From contig JAROAZ010000031.1 in the NCBI GenBank assembly GCA_029432775.1, positions 1 to 61,518 on the forward strand: a stretch of 61,518 nucleotides of DNA, written 5' to 3'. The stretch is from Pontiellaceae bacterium B12227 (GTDB taxonomy: Bacteria; Verrucomicrobiota; Kiritimatiellia; Kiritimatiellales; Pontiellaceae). Numbering within the stretch: the first letter of the stretch is position 1; each line of letters begins with the position of its first letter. Positions 34,071 to 43,547 of this stretch are shown one piece after another. A program made the translations under genes and the position numbers. A model generated the notes under the pieces. That model did not search any database and was not told where the DNA came from. It was given only the letters and a program-made list of their open reading frames with translations.

Positions 34071-37000
34071 ATGAAAGACTTGAAGAAAGCCCTCGGCATC
34101 GGCGTTGACACGGCCTCTAAAAGCCATCGCAAAACGTTGATTTCCTATATTAATCTCAAATTGTCTGCCCTCGATCAGCCGATCTATGAAAAAAGTGACG
34201 GCAAAGAACTCGATGTTGCACTCGACCTGATTCACAACATTCGCGAGAAGAACCGCATTCTTCACAACTACCTCTGTCCGGTCGATCAGCGCATCCAGAA
34301 CTTTCTGAACGCCTATCTGGCCGACGCCTGCAGCGAAGTTCCCATGCTGCCGAACAGCACGCTCACACTGGACCGCCACGGTCTCGCCCGCGAGCTTTCG
34401 CTTCCGCCGCACAAAAACACGTTCATTGCCAACGGCATCGAATCCTACCGTATCCAGCAGGGCGTTCTGCACAACCCGAAACATGACCGCCGCACAACCA
34501 AAGGTGTTTTCCACATTGCCGAAGGCGGCTTCCCGGTTCCGGTCGACAAACTCGAAGTACCGAAACAGACCTACGCCAAGCTGTTGGAAATTGCGCTGAA
34601 TCCCCCGCAGGATCAGATGGAACTCCCCTTCACATCCGCACAGGATCAGAAAGCGGCCTGCCACGTTTCCCTGCTGCTGCGGCCAATGATCAGCCCCGAG
34701 GTGCCCGGATTTCTCCCCGAGAAAAATATGGAAGTACGCTTCTTCGCACCAGGCAACTATGCCTGTAACCTCGACTTTGTGGAATCCATCTTCGGCAATG
34801 CCGGCGATCCCTATCTTCCCGAAAACGATGCCGGACTCGACCCGAACAACTGGAGCGGATATACCGGTTGTGTCATTCTTGCCCCGCACATCTGCGGACT
34901 GAAAAAGAAAGATCTCGGACTCCCTTATGTGGACGACGCCACCGAACGCCAGAAGCGCGACGGCATGTGCTGGGCCAGCCCCGACGAACTCTACAACGGA
35001 GGCACTCCGTTTAAAGTCACTGCCCGCGATGAAAACGGCGTGATGGTTACCCTGATTGCCGATAACTATTTCGGCTACTGCAAAAAAGAAGTCAAAACCC
35101 AGATCGGCTTTGCCGCCAACCTGTACGGACTTTGCGAAGAAGAACATGCCGGCGGCGCACTGGCGCTTCCGCAGTACAACCTCGCCGAACACTTTTCGCC
35201 CGACGGCACGCTGACGCAGCTGGACCACACGCTGGCCAATGTGCTGCATGTGATGGGCGATGCTGTAACCATTCATCCGGAAGGCTATGCCTCCGACAAC
35301 AATCACCCGAACGTCTTCTTTATTCCGGAGACGGCCGAATTCAGCATCCCTGAGCAGAGCGTCACCTGGACTCAGGCCGGAAGCAAACAGAGCCTGAAAT
35401 TGCTCGAAGACCGCATCTTTGTTTATCCGTCCGGCTATCGTGTTGCACTGAAACAGAGCCCGACCGCCGGCACCTGGCGACTCGTTGGAACCGTTGCGGA
35501 AGGCACGCTTTGCCATAAACCGTGCACCGTATCCGGCGGCGGAAAATCCGAGATTTCCAAATCACTCACCGACGCCATGATCTCCGGTTCCATCTTTGTG
35601 GCCGACTTCGAAAAAGATCTCGATGCTGTTCAGGAAATTCTGGACCATAACTACAGCACCCGCTTTAGAGTGCCACGCGAAGAAGGCCACACCAGCCGTC
35701 CACTGCTCGGACCGGGACGCTCGCTCGGCTCCGTGATTAAACTGCTTAATCCGTCTCCCGAAAACACCGACGATTACAATGACTGGCTGCTGAGCATCCC
35801 GAACCGGATCAAAGGGCTGCTTTTCCTGCTGAAGCGTTTTTATCGGCCCGCATGGGGCTCCGACTGGCGCTCGCATCTCAGCGTGGACTTCATCAACGGC
35901 GAACAGGGTCATGAGCTGAAATTCGACGGCAAAAAAGTGGCCGGCAACTACCTGCGTATCGGCATGAGCACCGAAGGCATCTGGCGCACGAGTAAACTGC
36001 GCACCGACTTCATTCCGGCCGATAAGATTCAATGGGAAGACGACATCTCCGCATCCATCGTGGTGCCCTCGCACCTGCTGACCGACCTCAACCCGGAATA
36101 TGCAGGCGCCGCAAGCGTTAAGATTGTAGAGAACTGCGAATCGCGTCTCTTCCAGCGCCCGGACGAAGCCGTGAACCGCGGGTTCGACAAGCAGGCCGAA
36201 GCCGACCTGGCCAGCCCGAACAATTTCCTCTCGAACTTTGCACCGCTGAAACGCTCGGACGCACAGGACCTGCTGGATCATTCGGTCATGTATAATCAAT
36301 ACACCAAGCCAATGCGCAAGCTGATCCGCAAAACTGCCGGCGCCCGCAAAGCGGACCGCCTGTTTGTTGATTCCGCCTCACCGCGCATTGTGGACGGCGC
36401 ACCGACCAAGAACCCGCGCTATCTCCAGACCCGCCCGGACCTCGTGGACGGCATGCCGAAATATCTTTCGCTGCTTTCCACCCGCCTGTTCCGCAAAATT
36501 AAAGCCGGTAATCCGCTGTTCACTCCGGTGAATGCCGTACTGCCGGGCCGACGGAACAACCCGGCCGAACCGGGCATCCGCCCGCTGGCTGTCTACGGCC
36601 CGATCCACTATCAGGAACTGCCCGAACTGTTCATGGACTTTGTCTGCAGCCTAACCGGGAAATCGCCCTCCACCACCGGAGCCGGCACCGAAGGCGCCCT
36701 GACCAAAGGGCCGTTCAATGCCCTGCCCGCCACGGCCGACCTTAACAACGCCCTGCTCTCGTTCATCCTGACCGGAAGCAACGGCTTCTCCACCGCGGCC
36801 GGCTACATTGGCTCCAAACACAAAGTCGAACACGACGTCAGCCTGCTGATTCCAGAACTCTGGTGCCGCCTCACCGAAACCGAACGCGACCCGAAAGCCA
36901 TGCTCGCCAACGGACAGCTGGAAAAACTCGAAGACTTCGAGTTCGAAGGCAAGCCCGTTCTCGCAAGCCGCCTCGGCTACCGGATCACGGAACGCTTTGT

Positions 37001-37520
37001 GAACGACTACCTCGGCAAAATCTTCGAAGCACCCAAAACCGTATTCGAAGAGGATATGCTCAAACCGGAACTCCAGAGCATGGAAGAGTATGTCGACGGC
37101 ATTAACAACATCGTTGAAACGCAGCAGATGATTGCCCGGCGCTTCATCGACGACGGCAGCATCAACAGCTTTATTCCGCCGATGAAAGCCCTGATCAGCA
37201 TTATGGCAACCGGCTCCTATGAAGGTAAAGATATCACCGATCCTGAAATCCGCAGCCTCTTCGAGCGCGAAGCCGTACTCAAGAGCGATTGGTATCAGGA
37301 ACGCCTCAAAATCAAGCAGGAGCGTAAAGCAGCGGCATGTCGTAAGCACATCGAATATCTCAACGACTTCATCAGCCAGAAACATAACGCCGCTGAAGTC
37401 GAGACCCTCAGTTGCAGAGAACGGCTGGAAGTGGTTGAAAAACGGCTGATCTACGTCGAATCCAAACAGTTCATCGAAGACCACGCCGGCACCATCGGCG
37501 CGGATCCGATTGCCCTGTAG
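34071..37520 (+). CDS. Very large conserved protein, probable PPi-type phosphoenolpyruvate carboxykinase
   Basis: A 1149-residue cytosolic protein; the ATG (MKDLKKALGIG) has an ACGGAG site 9 nt upstream. Length and motifs suggest the pyrophosphate-dependent PEP carboxykinase family (about 1150 residues), which interconverts oxaloacetate plus PPi and PEP plus phosphate plus CO2. The most conserved stretch appears to be SLTGKSPSTTGAGTEGALT-KGPFNALPATADLNN (about residues 860-895); TVSGGGKSEISKSL (about 492-505) could be a phosphate-binding loop. Assignment rests on recalled family features and needs a profile search. If right, PPi from biosynthesis drives anaplerosis or gluconeogenesis here. 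A single-gene unit, closed by a clear terminator. Confidence 0.6.
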   Translation: MKDLKKALGIGVDTASKSHRKTLISYINLKLSALDQPIYEKSDGKELDVALDLIHNIREKNRILHNYLCPVDQRIQNFLNAYLADACSEVPMLPNSTLTLDRHGLARELSLPPHKNTFIANGIESYRIQQGVLHNPKHDRRTTKGVFHIAEGGFPVPVDKLEVPKQTYAKLLEIALNPPQDQMELPFTSAQDQKAACHVSLLLRPMISPEVPGFLPEKNMEVRFFAPGNYACNLDFVESIFGNAGDPYLPENDAGLDPNNWSGYTGCVILAPHICGLKKKDLGLPYVDDATERQKRDGMCWASPDELYNGGTPFKVTARDENGVMVTLIADNYFGYCKKEVKTQIGFAANLYGLCEEEHAGGALALPQYNLAEHFSPDGTLTQLDHTLANVLHVMGDAVTIHPEGYASDNNHPNVFFIPETAEFSIPEQSVTWTQAGSKQSLKLLEDRIFVYPSGYRVALKQSPTAGTWRLVGTVAEGTLCHKPCTVSGGGKSEISKSLTDAMISGSIFVADFEKDLDAVQEILDHNYSTRFRVPREEGHTSRPLLGPGRSLGSVIKLLNPSPENTDDYNDWLLSIPNRIKGLLFLLKRFYRPAWGSDWRSHLSVDFINGEQGHELKFDGKKVAGNYLRIGMSTEGIWRTSKLRTDFIPADKIQWEDDISASIVVPSHLLTDLNPEYAGAASVKIVENCESRLFQRPDEAVNRGFDKQAEADLASPNNFLSNFAPLKRSDAQDLLDHSVMYNQYTKPMRKLIRKTAGARKADRLFVDSASPRIVDGAPTKNPRYLQTRPDLVDGMPKYLSLLSTRLFRKIKAGNPLFTPVNAVLPGRRNNPAEPGIRPLAVYGPIHYQELPELFMDFVCSLTGKSPSTTGAGTEGALTKGPFNALPATADLNNALLSFILTGSNGFSTAAGYIGSKHKVEHDVSLLIPELWCRLTETERDPKAMLANGQLEKLEDFEFEGKPVLASRLGYRITERFVNDYLGKIFEAPKTVFEEDMLKPELQSMEEYVDGINNIVETQQMIARRFIDDGSINSFIPPMKALISIMATGSYEGKDITDPEIRSLFEREAVLKSDWYQERLKIKQERKAAACRKHIEYLNDFISQKHNAAEVETLSCRERLEVVEKRLIYVESKQFIEDHAGTIGADPIAL

Positions 37521-37544
37521 TTTCCAACCATTGGAAAGATGAAA

Positions 37545-37574
37545 GGAACCGCTCATTCGGGCGGTTCTTTTTTT
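37545..37574 (+). terminator. Rho-independent terminator after the putative PEP carboxykinase
   Basis: GAACCGC (37545-37551) pairs with GCGGTTC (37561-37567) and is followed by seven T. A copy of the 15-bp palindrome (37522-37536) lies between the stop codon and the stem. Confidence 0.9.
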
Positions 37575-37684
37575 GTGCCCGGAATCCAGTCGGTACTTTT
37601 TCCAATGTCTGGAAAAACCGGAGGGCGATGCTTTGTCATCGCCGCACGTACTCGAAAGCTGCGACGACGAAACGTCGCCCTCCA

Positions 37685-39412
37685 TCACTCTTCGTACCCA
37701 CAGCGCTTCCGAAGTTCGGAAAGATGGTTTTGATAGACGCCGCGCGGGGTGGTGTTGTGCTCGATGCAGAGCGCGGCGGCATTACCGGTGGCAATGCCCA
37801 TCTGTCCGGTGGTGTTCATAACGCGCGGCCCTCCGAGGCCGATGTGTGAGCAGCTGAAACAACGGCCGGCCATCATCAGGTTTTCAATATTACGGGAATA
37901 GAGTGTGCGGAACGGAATGTAATAGAATTTGCCCCATTTGTGGAACAGAGCCTCCGACAGGAAGTCGACGTCTTTACCCTTCAGCTTTTCCTGATAGTGC
38001 ACATCAATCGCGCGTTTTTCCGTAACGACCGTATCGGGAAATTTACGAGCCTCGGAAACATCTTTCATGGAATAGATATAATCGCCCATTAACCGGCGCG
38101 ACTCCCGCTTTCCGGCAATGTGCGCCACCCATTTGAGGGCCACGTTCGCGTGCTCCGGATTCTTTTTTGCGTTGCTGAACGAGCCGTAGATTGCGCGGAA
38201 CATATGGTCGCGAATCTCTTCCGCATCGTCGATCTGATGCAGTTCGTTGCTGGAATATTCCCACTGCCACTCGCCGTTTATCGAAGCGTGTTGTTTTGCA
38301 ACATCCATGGCCCAGGGGACGGCCGGAAACTCAGAAGGTTCCGCAAGCCTGTGCGAGTTCCAGAGTACGGAAGAACCCATCACGCGGTTGTCCGGCGTTT
38401 CGGGCGACCACAAATCGCCGTGTTTGTCCCAGCCCTCATCAAATTCATTGCGGCTTTCCCGCCCATAGCGGAAATCCGCGCCGGCCCAATAACCAATCCA
38501 GCCGTCGCCGGTACAGTCGATGAAAACCCGAGCCTCAAAACGCTGCACCTCACCGCTTTCGATATGCCGCGCGTCCACACTCCGGATTCGGTTCTCCTCC
38601 ATCGTCACACCATACGCCCGCCAGGGCAGAAACATTTGCACCTCGCTGGCCTTCATGGTGGCATGCCGCTTATCCGTGTCGGCAGCGGCTTCGGCGGATC
38701 CGTTTTTCCAATGTTTGGAATCGATGCCTTTCAGGATCTCCCCGCCCTTTCCGTGAATCCCGAGCGTATGCACGCGCACTTCATCGCTGGCATTTCCGCC
38801 GAGGCGCGGGCGGTCATGAATGAGCGCCACATTCAGCCCCTGCCGCTCAGCCGCCAACGCAGCACCGCACCCGGCAAGCCCCCCGCCGACAATCACCACA
38901 TCAAATCGCTGAACCACAGTCGGCGCTGCCGGCTTGCGCTCTTCCAGTTCCGGCGGAAGCGCGTTGGGATCGTCTGAAAAAAACAGGGCATCGCACCGTC
39001 CCTCAAAACCGGTCAGGTCGATCAGCCGAATCGCGGTCGGTTTATTCCGCAGCTCCACCATACCGCCATCCTGCCAGCCCCAGCCCGGCACGGTGCCGAA
39101 CTCTACGGGCAGAAGATGCGACCCGACCTTCACCTTGAACCGGCCCGGTGCTTTCCAGTCGCCCGCCGCCCAGTTTTTGGTACGCACCCAGACCCGGTAT
39201 TTTCCAATGGTTGGAAATTTTACGGTCGTGACGGCATCCTCGACCGGTTGGCCCATGCCATGCGCCAGAAGGTAGGGCGACCCCATCTGCTGCACAAACT
39301 GCTGGTCCACCACCCAGCCGCCCTTCTGCATAAAACTCTCGGCTTCCACCAGAATACCGCTGGCCAGCGAGAGCTGAGTTCCCAATAACATTGTCGCAAA
39401 AATCTTATACAT
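37685..39412 (-). CDS. Secreted FAD-dependent oxidoreductase with N-terminal ligand domain
   Basis: A 575-residue exported protein. Signal peptide residues 1-18; residues about 20-150 look like a carbohydrate-binding-type beta-sandwich (GKYRVWVRTKNWAAGDW, FKVKVGSHLLPVEFG); from about 165 an FAD-binding fold starts with DVVIVGGGLAGCGAALAAER and continues to NLMMAGRCFSCSHIGLGGPR and GMATG-like GIATGNAAALC. It belongs to the FAD_oxidored (PF12831-like) group common in polysaccharide-degrading PVC bacteria; substrate unknown. Two 15-bp palindrome copies are read as FPTIGKY and SKHWK. Confidence 0.85.
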   Translation of the reverse strand: MYKIFATMLLGTQLSLASGILVEAESFMQKGGWVVDQQFVQQMGSPYLLAHGMGQPVEDAVTTVKFPTIGKYRVWVRTKNWAAGDWKAPGRFKVKVGSHLLPVEFGTVPGWGWQDGGMVELRNKPTAIRLIDLTGFEGRCDALFFSDDPNALPPELEERKPAAPTVVQRFDVVIVGGGLAGCGAALAAERQGLNVALIHDRPRLGGNASDEVRVHTLGIHGKGGEILKGIDSKHWKNGSAEAAADTDKRHATMKASEVQMFLPWRAYGVTMEENRIRSVDARHIESGEVQRFEARVFIDCTGDGWIGYWAGADFRYGRESRNEFDEGWDKHGDLWSPETPDNRVMGSSVLWNSHRLAEPSEFPAVPWAMDVAKQHASINGEWQWEYSSNELHQIDDAEEIRDHMFRAIYGSFSNAKKNPEHANVALKWVAHIAGKRESRRLMGDYIYSMKDVSEARKFPDTVVTEKRAIDVHYQEKLKGKDVDFLSEALFHKWGKFYYIPFRTLYSRNIENLMMAGRCFSCSHIGLGGPRVMNTTGQMGIATGNAAALCIEHNTTPRGVYQNHLSELRKRCGYEE

Positions 39413-39591
39413 ACCTATTCCCTTAAACCGTTAGATTTAAACAGTAGACGCCGCACACACGGTTTTTGTAACACAGAATAAAGATCAAAACGCGTACATT
39501 TGATTCCGCTTTTGTCCAACCCGATCTGCCGAAAGCGTCTCATGCTTTGAACAGTCCGTTCGGGAGGCGGATGAAACGAAAGGAGCATGGT

Positions 39592-40755
39592 ATGTTAACT
39601 GCTACTGGAACATGGACGCCCTCCGCAAAAACCGGGCTTAAGAAAGATACTGAGAATATGGACGAATTGATTATCAACCCGACGAACAGTCTCCACATCG
39701 TTGAATTTCCACACGATGGCGTGACCGCACACTTTATTACCGCGCAGGCCAGCGAAGAAACCATGAACGGGGTTTTCGATCAGGTTTCGGCCGAAATGGC
39801 GGCGCGTGATGCCCGCATCGGGTTTCAATACCTGTTTGGCGGCCGACAGTTCTATCCGAAAGCCGTCTCATCCATCAAAAAGCTGGATTGGCCGCTGACC
39901 TTGCTGCATGGCGATGCCTGTTCCGGTTCCACTATCACCGGCACCCAGTTTATTGCCCTTTCCGGCGCTCAGCTTCATCCGGTGATGGATGGCGACCGTA
40001 TTGTCGGCAACTGGTACGACACCGAAGACGCCCGCTACTGCCTGCTCGGCAACATTCATGCGGACGATCTCTCCGCCGGCCGCGAAGAACAGGCCCAGGC
40101 GGTCTTCGAAAAAATGGAATCCCTGCTCAAACAGGCCGACATGGAGTTCACCGATATTGCCCGAACCTGGCTCTATCTCAACGACCTGCTCGACTGGTAC
40201 GACGAATTTAACGTGGTCCGCACCCAGTTCTTTAAGGAACGCGGTACCTTCGAAAAAATGGTTCCGGCTTCCACCGGAATCGGAGCCGGCACCGCAGCCG
40301 GCGAAGAAATGGTCTGTGCGCTGCTGGCTGTGAAACCGAAAAATGATTCAGTCAAAGTATTTGCCGTTCCCTCTCCGCTTCAGTGTCCGGCACTGGACTA
40401 TAAAAGCTCCTTTGCACGCGCCGTTGAAATCGATCAGCCCGGCTCCCGTCTGCTGACCATTTCCGGCACTGCCAGCATCGAACCCGGCGGAAAAACCGTT
40501 CATCTCGACGACACCGAAAAGCAGATCGAGCTCACCATGGAAGTGGTACACGAAATCCTGAAGTCCCGCGATATGGACTGGGGCGATACCGCCCGCGCCA
40601 TCGCCTATTTCAAGGACGACAGCGAAGCTCACCTGCTGGAAAAATACTGCATTGCAAACGGCCTGCCGGAACTTCCGGTGGCCATTTCCCATGCCGATGT
40701 CTGCCGTCACGACCTCCTGTTCGAAATCGAACTCGACGCCGTGAAGGCCAACTAA
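39592..40755 (+). CDS. RidA-superfamily protein (two RidA-like domains)
   Basis: A 387-residue cytosolic protein. The start at MLTATGTW is chosen because AGGAG lies 6 nt upstream; MDELIINPTN at 39658 is where similarity probably begins. The C-terminal half (ITISG-like LLTISGTASIEPGGKTVHLDD, then QIELTMEVVHEILKSRDMDWGDTARAIAYFKD) is RidA-like, and the middle (MESLLKQADMEFTDIARTWLYLNDLL) resembles a second RidA-like unit, the arrangement of FkbO/chorismatase-like proteins. The catalytic activity is not predictable. Transcription ends at the hairpin after it. Confidence 0.72.
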   Translation: MLTATGTWTPSAKTGLKKDTENMDELIINPTNSLHIVEFPHDGVTAHFITAQASEETMNGVFDQVSAEMAARDARIGFQYLFGGRQFYPKAVSSIKKLDWPLTLLHGDACSGSTITGTQFIALSGAQLHPVMDGDRIVGNWYDTEDARYCLLGNIHADDLSAGREEQAQAVFEKMESLLKQADMEFTDIARTWLYLNDLLDWYDEFNVVRTQFFKERGTFEKMVPASTGIGAGTAAGEEMVCALLAVKPKNDSVKVFAVPSPLQCPALDYKSSFARAVEIDQPGSRLLTISGTASIEPGGKTVHLDDTEKQIELTMEVVHEILKSRDMDWGDTARAIAYFKDDSEAHLLEKYCIANGLPELPVAISHADVCRHDLLFEIELDAVKAN

Positions 40756-40776
40756 AAAACTTCATCTCCTCCTGAA

Positions 40777-40817
40777 GTTCCAGAGGTTGGATTTTTCCAA
40801 TCTCTGGAACTTTTTTT
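40777..40817 (+). terminator. Rho-independent terminator made from two 15-bp palindromes
   Basis: GTTCCAGAGGTTGGA (40777-40791), loop TTTT, TCCAATCTCTGGAAC (40796-40810), then seven T. The 15-bp stem has a single G-T mismatch. Each arm is itself a copy of the TTCCA-N5-TGGAA family, showing how this repeat can be recruited as a terminator. Confidence 0.9.
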
Positions 40818-40885
40818 GGCTAAATGAAGTCACTTGCATGAAAACGGCTTCTGCCTGTAGGGTGCTTCACACATTTGAGGCCCCT

Positions 40886-42130
40886 ATGAAGATTCGAACC
40901 CTGTTTTCACTTTTTTCCGCACTGCTTATTGGCAGCCATACAGAAGCCGCCAAGCTTTTTGCCGTCTCGGCCGTCTATAACGGCGGCGCCGACTCCCTGC
41001 GCGTTGAAAACAGTTCGTTACCTGACCTGGTTAAAGACCTGATCGAAAATGACGGCGCCTTTTCCGTCTTACAGGGGGAGAACGCTTTTGAAGCGAACCT
41101 GACCTACTTCGCCTTGCCGGATGCGTTTGTTCTGGCCATCGACCGCTCAGACCCACAGATCATTCGGCTCCGCGTTAAATCCAGCCTGATCAGTCTGGAC
41201 CGGCTCTTTGAAGCCACGACTGAAGATGATTTAAAGAAGCAAATCATCAACTGGCTCTATTTAGAAGGCAGCCAGGATGCAGCTGATTTGCTCAGGATTG
41301 CCATACAGTCCTCCGCAGCCGTCATTACCGACGGCAGCCCCGCTTCGACCACGGCGCAGCTGACCGATGGAACATTCCACATGTTCGGCATGTATCAGAG
41401 CGCCGGGCATGAAACCGGAATGCGCGGCGCAGAATCCGGGGCCCATTTTGCCATTTGGTATAATCAGCAAAACTATACCATTGAATCGCCCATCGGCGAC
41501 CTGCAGGGCGCGCGCTCACGCATCATCATTCCGCTTTGGTTGCATTTCAACAGCCGGATTTCTTTGGTTGCCGCCACCAAGTTCGATTTAAATGAGATTG
41601 AAGGAACTGATTTTTATGGACTGGGCGCAGATATCGGCATGGCTTTCCGGCCGGTCGTGCGGAGCGGCGATGACCGGTTCGGCTGGCAGTTTACCCCTGT
41701 CATAGGGGCCTATGGCATTGGTTCCGCAGATGGCGTCACTGCGGCCATTATTTCCCAGGCCGGTCTCATCAACCGCTTCGAGTGGCGGGTGTTCGACCGC
41801 TCGCTCCTGTCCCTCGTCTCACAATATACATCGTTTGAAAATCTGAGAATAAACCTGGGGGATGTCGAGTTGGCCACGCCGATCGATCAGAATATTCTGA
41901 AAAACGGGATTATGTATGAATTTCCCGTGTTTAGTAAATCGCTCTATGGCAATGCCCACTTCATCGACTCACGCTTTCTGAAAGACTCCCGTGTAAAGAA
42001 TTTCCAGACCTATGGAGTGGGATTGGCCTATCGCCTGACCCGTTTTTCATTACAGGCCAACCTGGGTTATGACCATGCGGACCTCTATTCCGGAACATCA
42101 TTCAACCTCGGTGCGGTCTGGGATCTATAG
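40886..42130 (+). CDS. Outer-membrane beta-barrel protein, unknown function
   Basis: A 414-residue exported protein; the start MKIRTLFSLFS has TTGAGG upstream and begins a signal peptide ending HTEA (about residue 20). The N-terminal third (about 20-150) looks soluble and helical; the rest has alternating strands with girdle aromatics (AIWYNQQNYTIESP, YGVGLAYRLTRFSLQANLGY) and ends FNLGAVWDL, consistent with a barrel. It lies between a terminator and hemE, so is probably a monocistronic gene. Confidence 0.65.
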   Translation: MKIRTLFSLFSALLIGSHTEAAKLFAVSAVYNGGADSLRVENSSLPDLVKDLIENDGAFSVLQGENAFEANLTYFALPDAFVLAIDRSDPQIIRLRVKSSLISLDRLFEATTEDDLKKQIINWLYLEGSQDAADLLRIAIQSSAAVITDGSPASTTAQLTDGTFHMFGMYQSAGHETGMRGAESGAHFAIWYNQQNYTIESPIGDLQGARSRIIIPLWLHFNSRISLVAATKFDLNEIEGTDFYGLGADIGMAFRPVVRSGDDRFGWQFTPVIGAYGIGSADGVTAAIISQAGLINRFEWRVFDRSLLSLVSQYTSFENLRINLGDVELATPIDQNILKNGIMYEFPVFSKSLYGNAHFIDSRFLKDSRVKNFQTYGVGLAYRLTRFSLQANLGYDHADLYSGTSFNLGAVWDL

Positions 42131-42177
42131 CCTAATGATTTGATCACCTTTCCCGCCTATGGCATAAAACACGTCTT

Positions 42178-43221
42178 ATGAGCGAAGAAAATACAATGAC
42201 CTGCCGTGAGCGCTTTTTGCGCGCCTGTAAATGCGAAACCACCGACCGCCCTCCGATCTGGATGATGCGTCAGGCGGGCCGCTCCCTCCCGGAATACATG
42301 AAACTCAAGGAAGGGTATAAATTCACCGAACTGGTTCAGAGCCCCGAGCTGGCTGCCGAGGTCACGCTCCAGCCGATCCGCCGCTTCGGCTACGATGCCG
42401 CCGTAATCTTTTCTGATATTCTCGTTATTTCCGAAGCCATGGGCCAGCCCTATGAACTGCTCGACCAGGGCGGTGTGAAGGTCGACTTTGCACTCAACTC
42501 CAAAGCCGATGTCGATAAGCTGGATCCGTCCCGTGTGCTCGACCACATCGGCTACACGCCCGAGGCCATCAAAGTGACCCGCAAAGAACTGGGCGACGAA
42601 CGCGCCATTATCGGCTTTGCCGGTTCCCCCTGGACCCTTGCCTCCTTCATGGTCGAAGGCGGCAGCTCCCGCGAAAACCTGCGCTCCCGCGCGATGCTCT
42701 ACAACGAGCCGAAACTCTTCTTCACGCTGCTCGAAAAAATCACCGAAGCCACCATTACCTATATCAAGGCGCAGATCGCCGCCGGTGCCGATGTGATTCA
42801 GATTTTCGACAGCCAGGGCGGAACGCTGGCACCCAGTATGTTCTGGAAAATTTCCGGACTCTGGATCCAGCAGATCATCGACGCCATCGGCGGCGAAGTT
42901 CCAACCATTGTATTTGCCCGCAACGTTCACCATAACTGGCGAAAAGTGGTGCAGACCGGCGCCAATGCACTGAGCATCGACTGGGGCATCGACCTGCGCG
43001 AAACCGCCGACACCATTCCCGGCGATGTGGCGGTACAGGGCAACCTCGATCCGGCCCTGCTGATTGCCAGGCCGGAAGCGGCCGCCGCCGAAGCCGAACG
43101 CATCTGTGAGTCGATGCGCGGTCGAAACGGCTTCATTTTCAATCTCGGTCACGGCGTTCCGCCCGAAGCCGACATCAACACCATTCAGGCCGTCGCCGAA
43201 GCCGTACAGAATTTCAAGTGA
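42178..43221 (+). CDS. hemE: Uroporphyrinogen decarboxylase
   Basis: Converts uroporphyrinogen III to coproporphyrinogen III, cytosolic. A 347-residue protein with the family signature RPPIWMMRQAGRSLPEYM near the N-terminus, the catalytic Asp region VIFSDILVISEAMG, GFAGSPWTLASFMVEGG, and NLGHGVPPEADINTI at the end. Start 42178 is used; MTCRERF at 42196 is possible and neither has a strong ribosome-binding site. First of four haem genes spread over the next 13 kb. Confidence 0.95.
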   Translation: MSEENTMTCRERFLRACKCETTDRPPIWMMRQAGRSLPEYMKLKEGYKFTELVQSPELAAEVTLQPIRRFGYDAAVIFSDILVISEAMGQPYELLDQGGVKVDFALNSKADVDKLDPSRVLDHIGYTPEAIKVTRKELGDERAIIGFAGSPWTLASFMVEGGSSRENLRSRAMLYNEPKLFFTLLEKITEATITYIKAQIAAGADVIQIFDSQGGTLAPSMFWKISGLWIQQIIDAIGGEVPTIVFARNVHHNWRKVVQTGANALSIDWGIDLRETADTIPGDVAVQGNLDPALLIARPEAAAAEAERICESMRGRNGFIFNLGHGVPPEADINTIQAVAEAVQNFK

Positions 43222-43254
43222 AAAAAAGGCGGTCCCGTAACTCCTCGGGCAGTC

Positions 43255-43292
43255 TTGACACCGCATCTGTGATGTATAATCATGATGTATAT
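43255..43292 (+). promoter_or_regulatory. Promoter and operator-like region of the toxin-antitoxin pair
   Basis: TTGACA (43255-43260) and TATAAT (43275-43280) are 14 bp apart, tighter than ideal. A near-palindrome TATAATCATGATGTATA (43275-43291) overlaps the -10 box and contains two TGATGTATA words. This is the expected layout for autoregulation by the ribbon-helix-helix antitoxin. Confidence 0.55.
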
Positions 43293-43309
43293 TAATGGAG
43301 GCGCGGAAT

Positions 43310-43543
43310 ATGGTTCGCACGCAAATTTATCTTACAAAAGCCGAAAAAGACGGTCTGGGCGCTTTGTCCAAATCTACAGGAAAAAAGCAGGCTGAATTAA
43401 TCCGGGAGGCCGTGGATTGCTATCTCGAACGAGGCAGCAAGACCCATAGCACGGCGATTCTGGAAAAGGCCGGTGGCATGTGGAAAAACCGGGACGACCT
43501 TCCTGAGGTTGACGAATTGCGCAAATCGTGGGACCGGAGCTGA
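43310..43543 (+). CDS. Ribbon-helix-helix antitoxin (VapB/CopG type)
   Basis: 77 residues starting MVRTQIYLTKAEKD; this start is chosen because GGAGG lies 8 nt upstream, inside the codons of the alternative ATG at 43295. Residues 2-42 form the RHH DNA-binding domain (strand RTQIYLT, helices to LIREAVDCYLE); the tail would wrap the toxin. It is followed 4 bp later by the PIN toxin gene. Confidence 0.88.
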   Translation: MVRTQIYLTKAEKDGLGALSKSTGKKQAELIREAVDCYLERGSKTHSTAILEKAGGMWKNRDDLPEVDELRKSWDRS

Positions 43544-43547
43544 ACAC

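Noticed and set aside
34026..35516. Long minus-strand frame opposite the putative PEP carboxykinase
   Set aside because: Third-codon-position shadow of the plus-strand gene, no ribosome-binding site, no recognisable motif.
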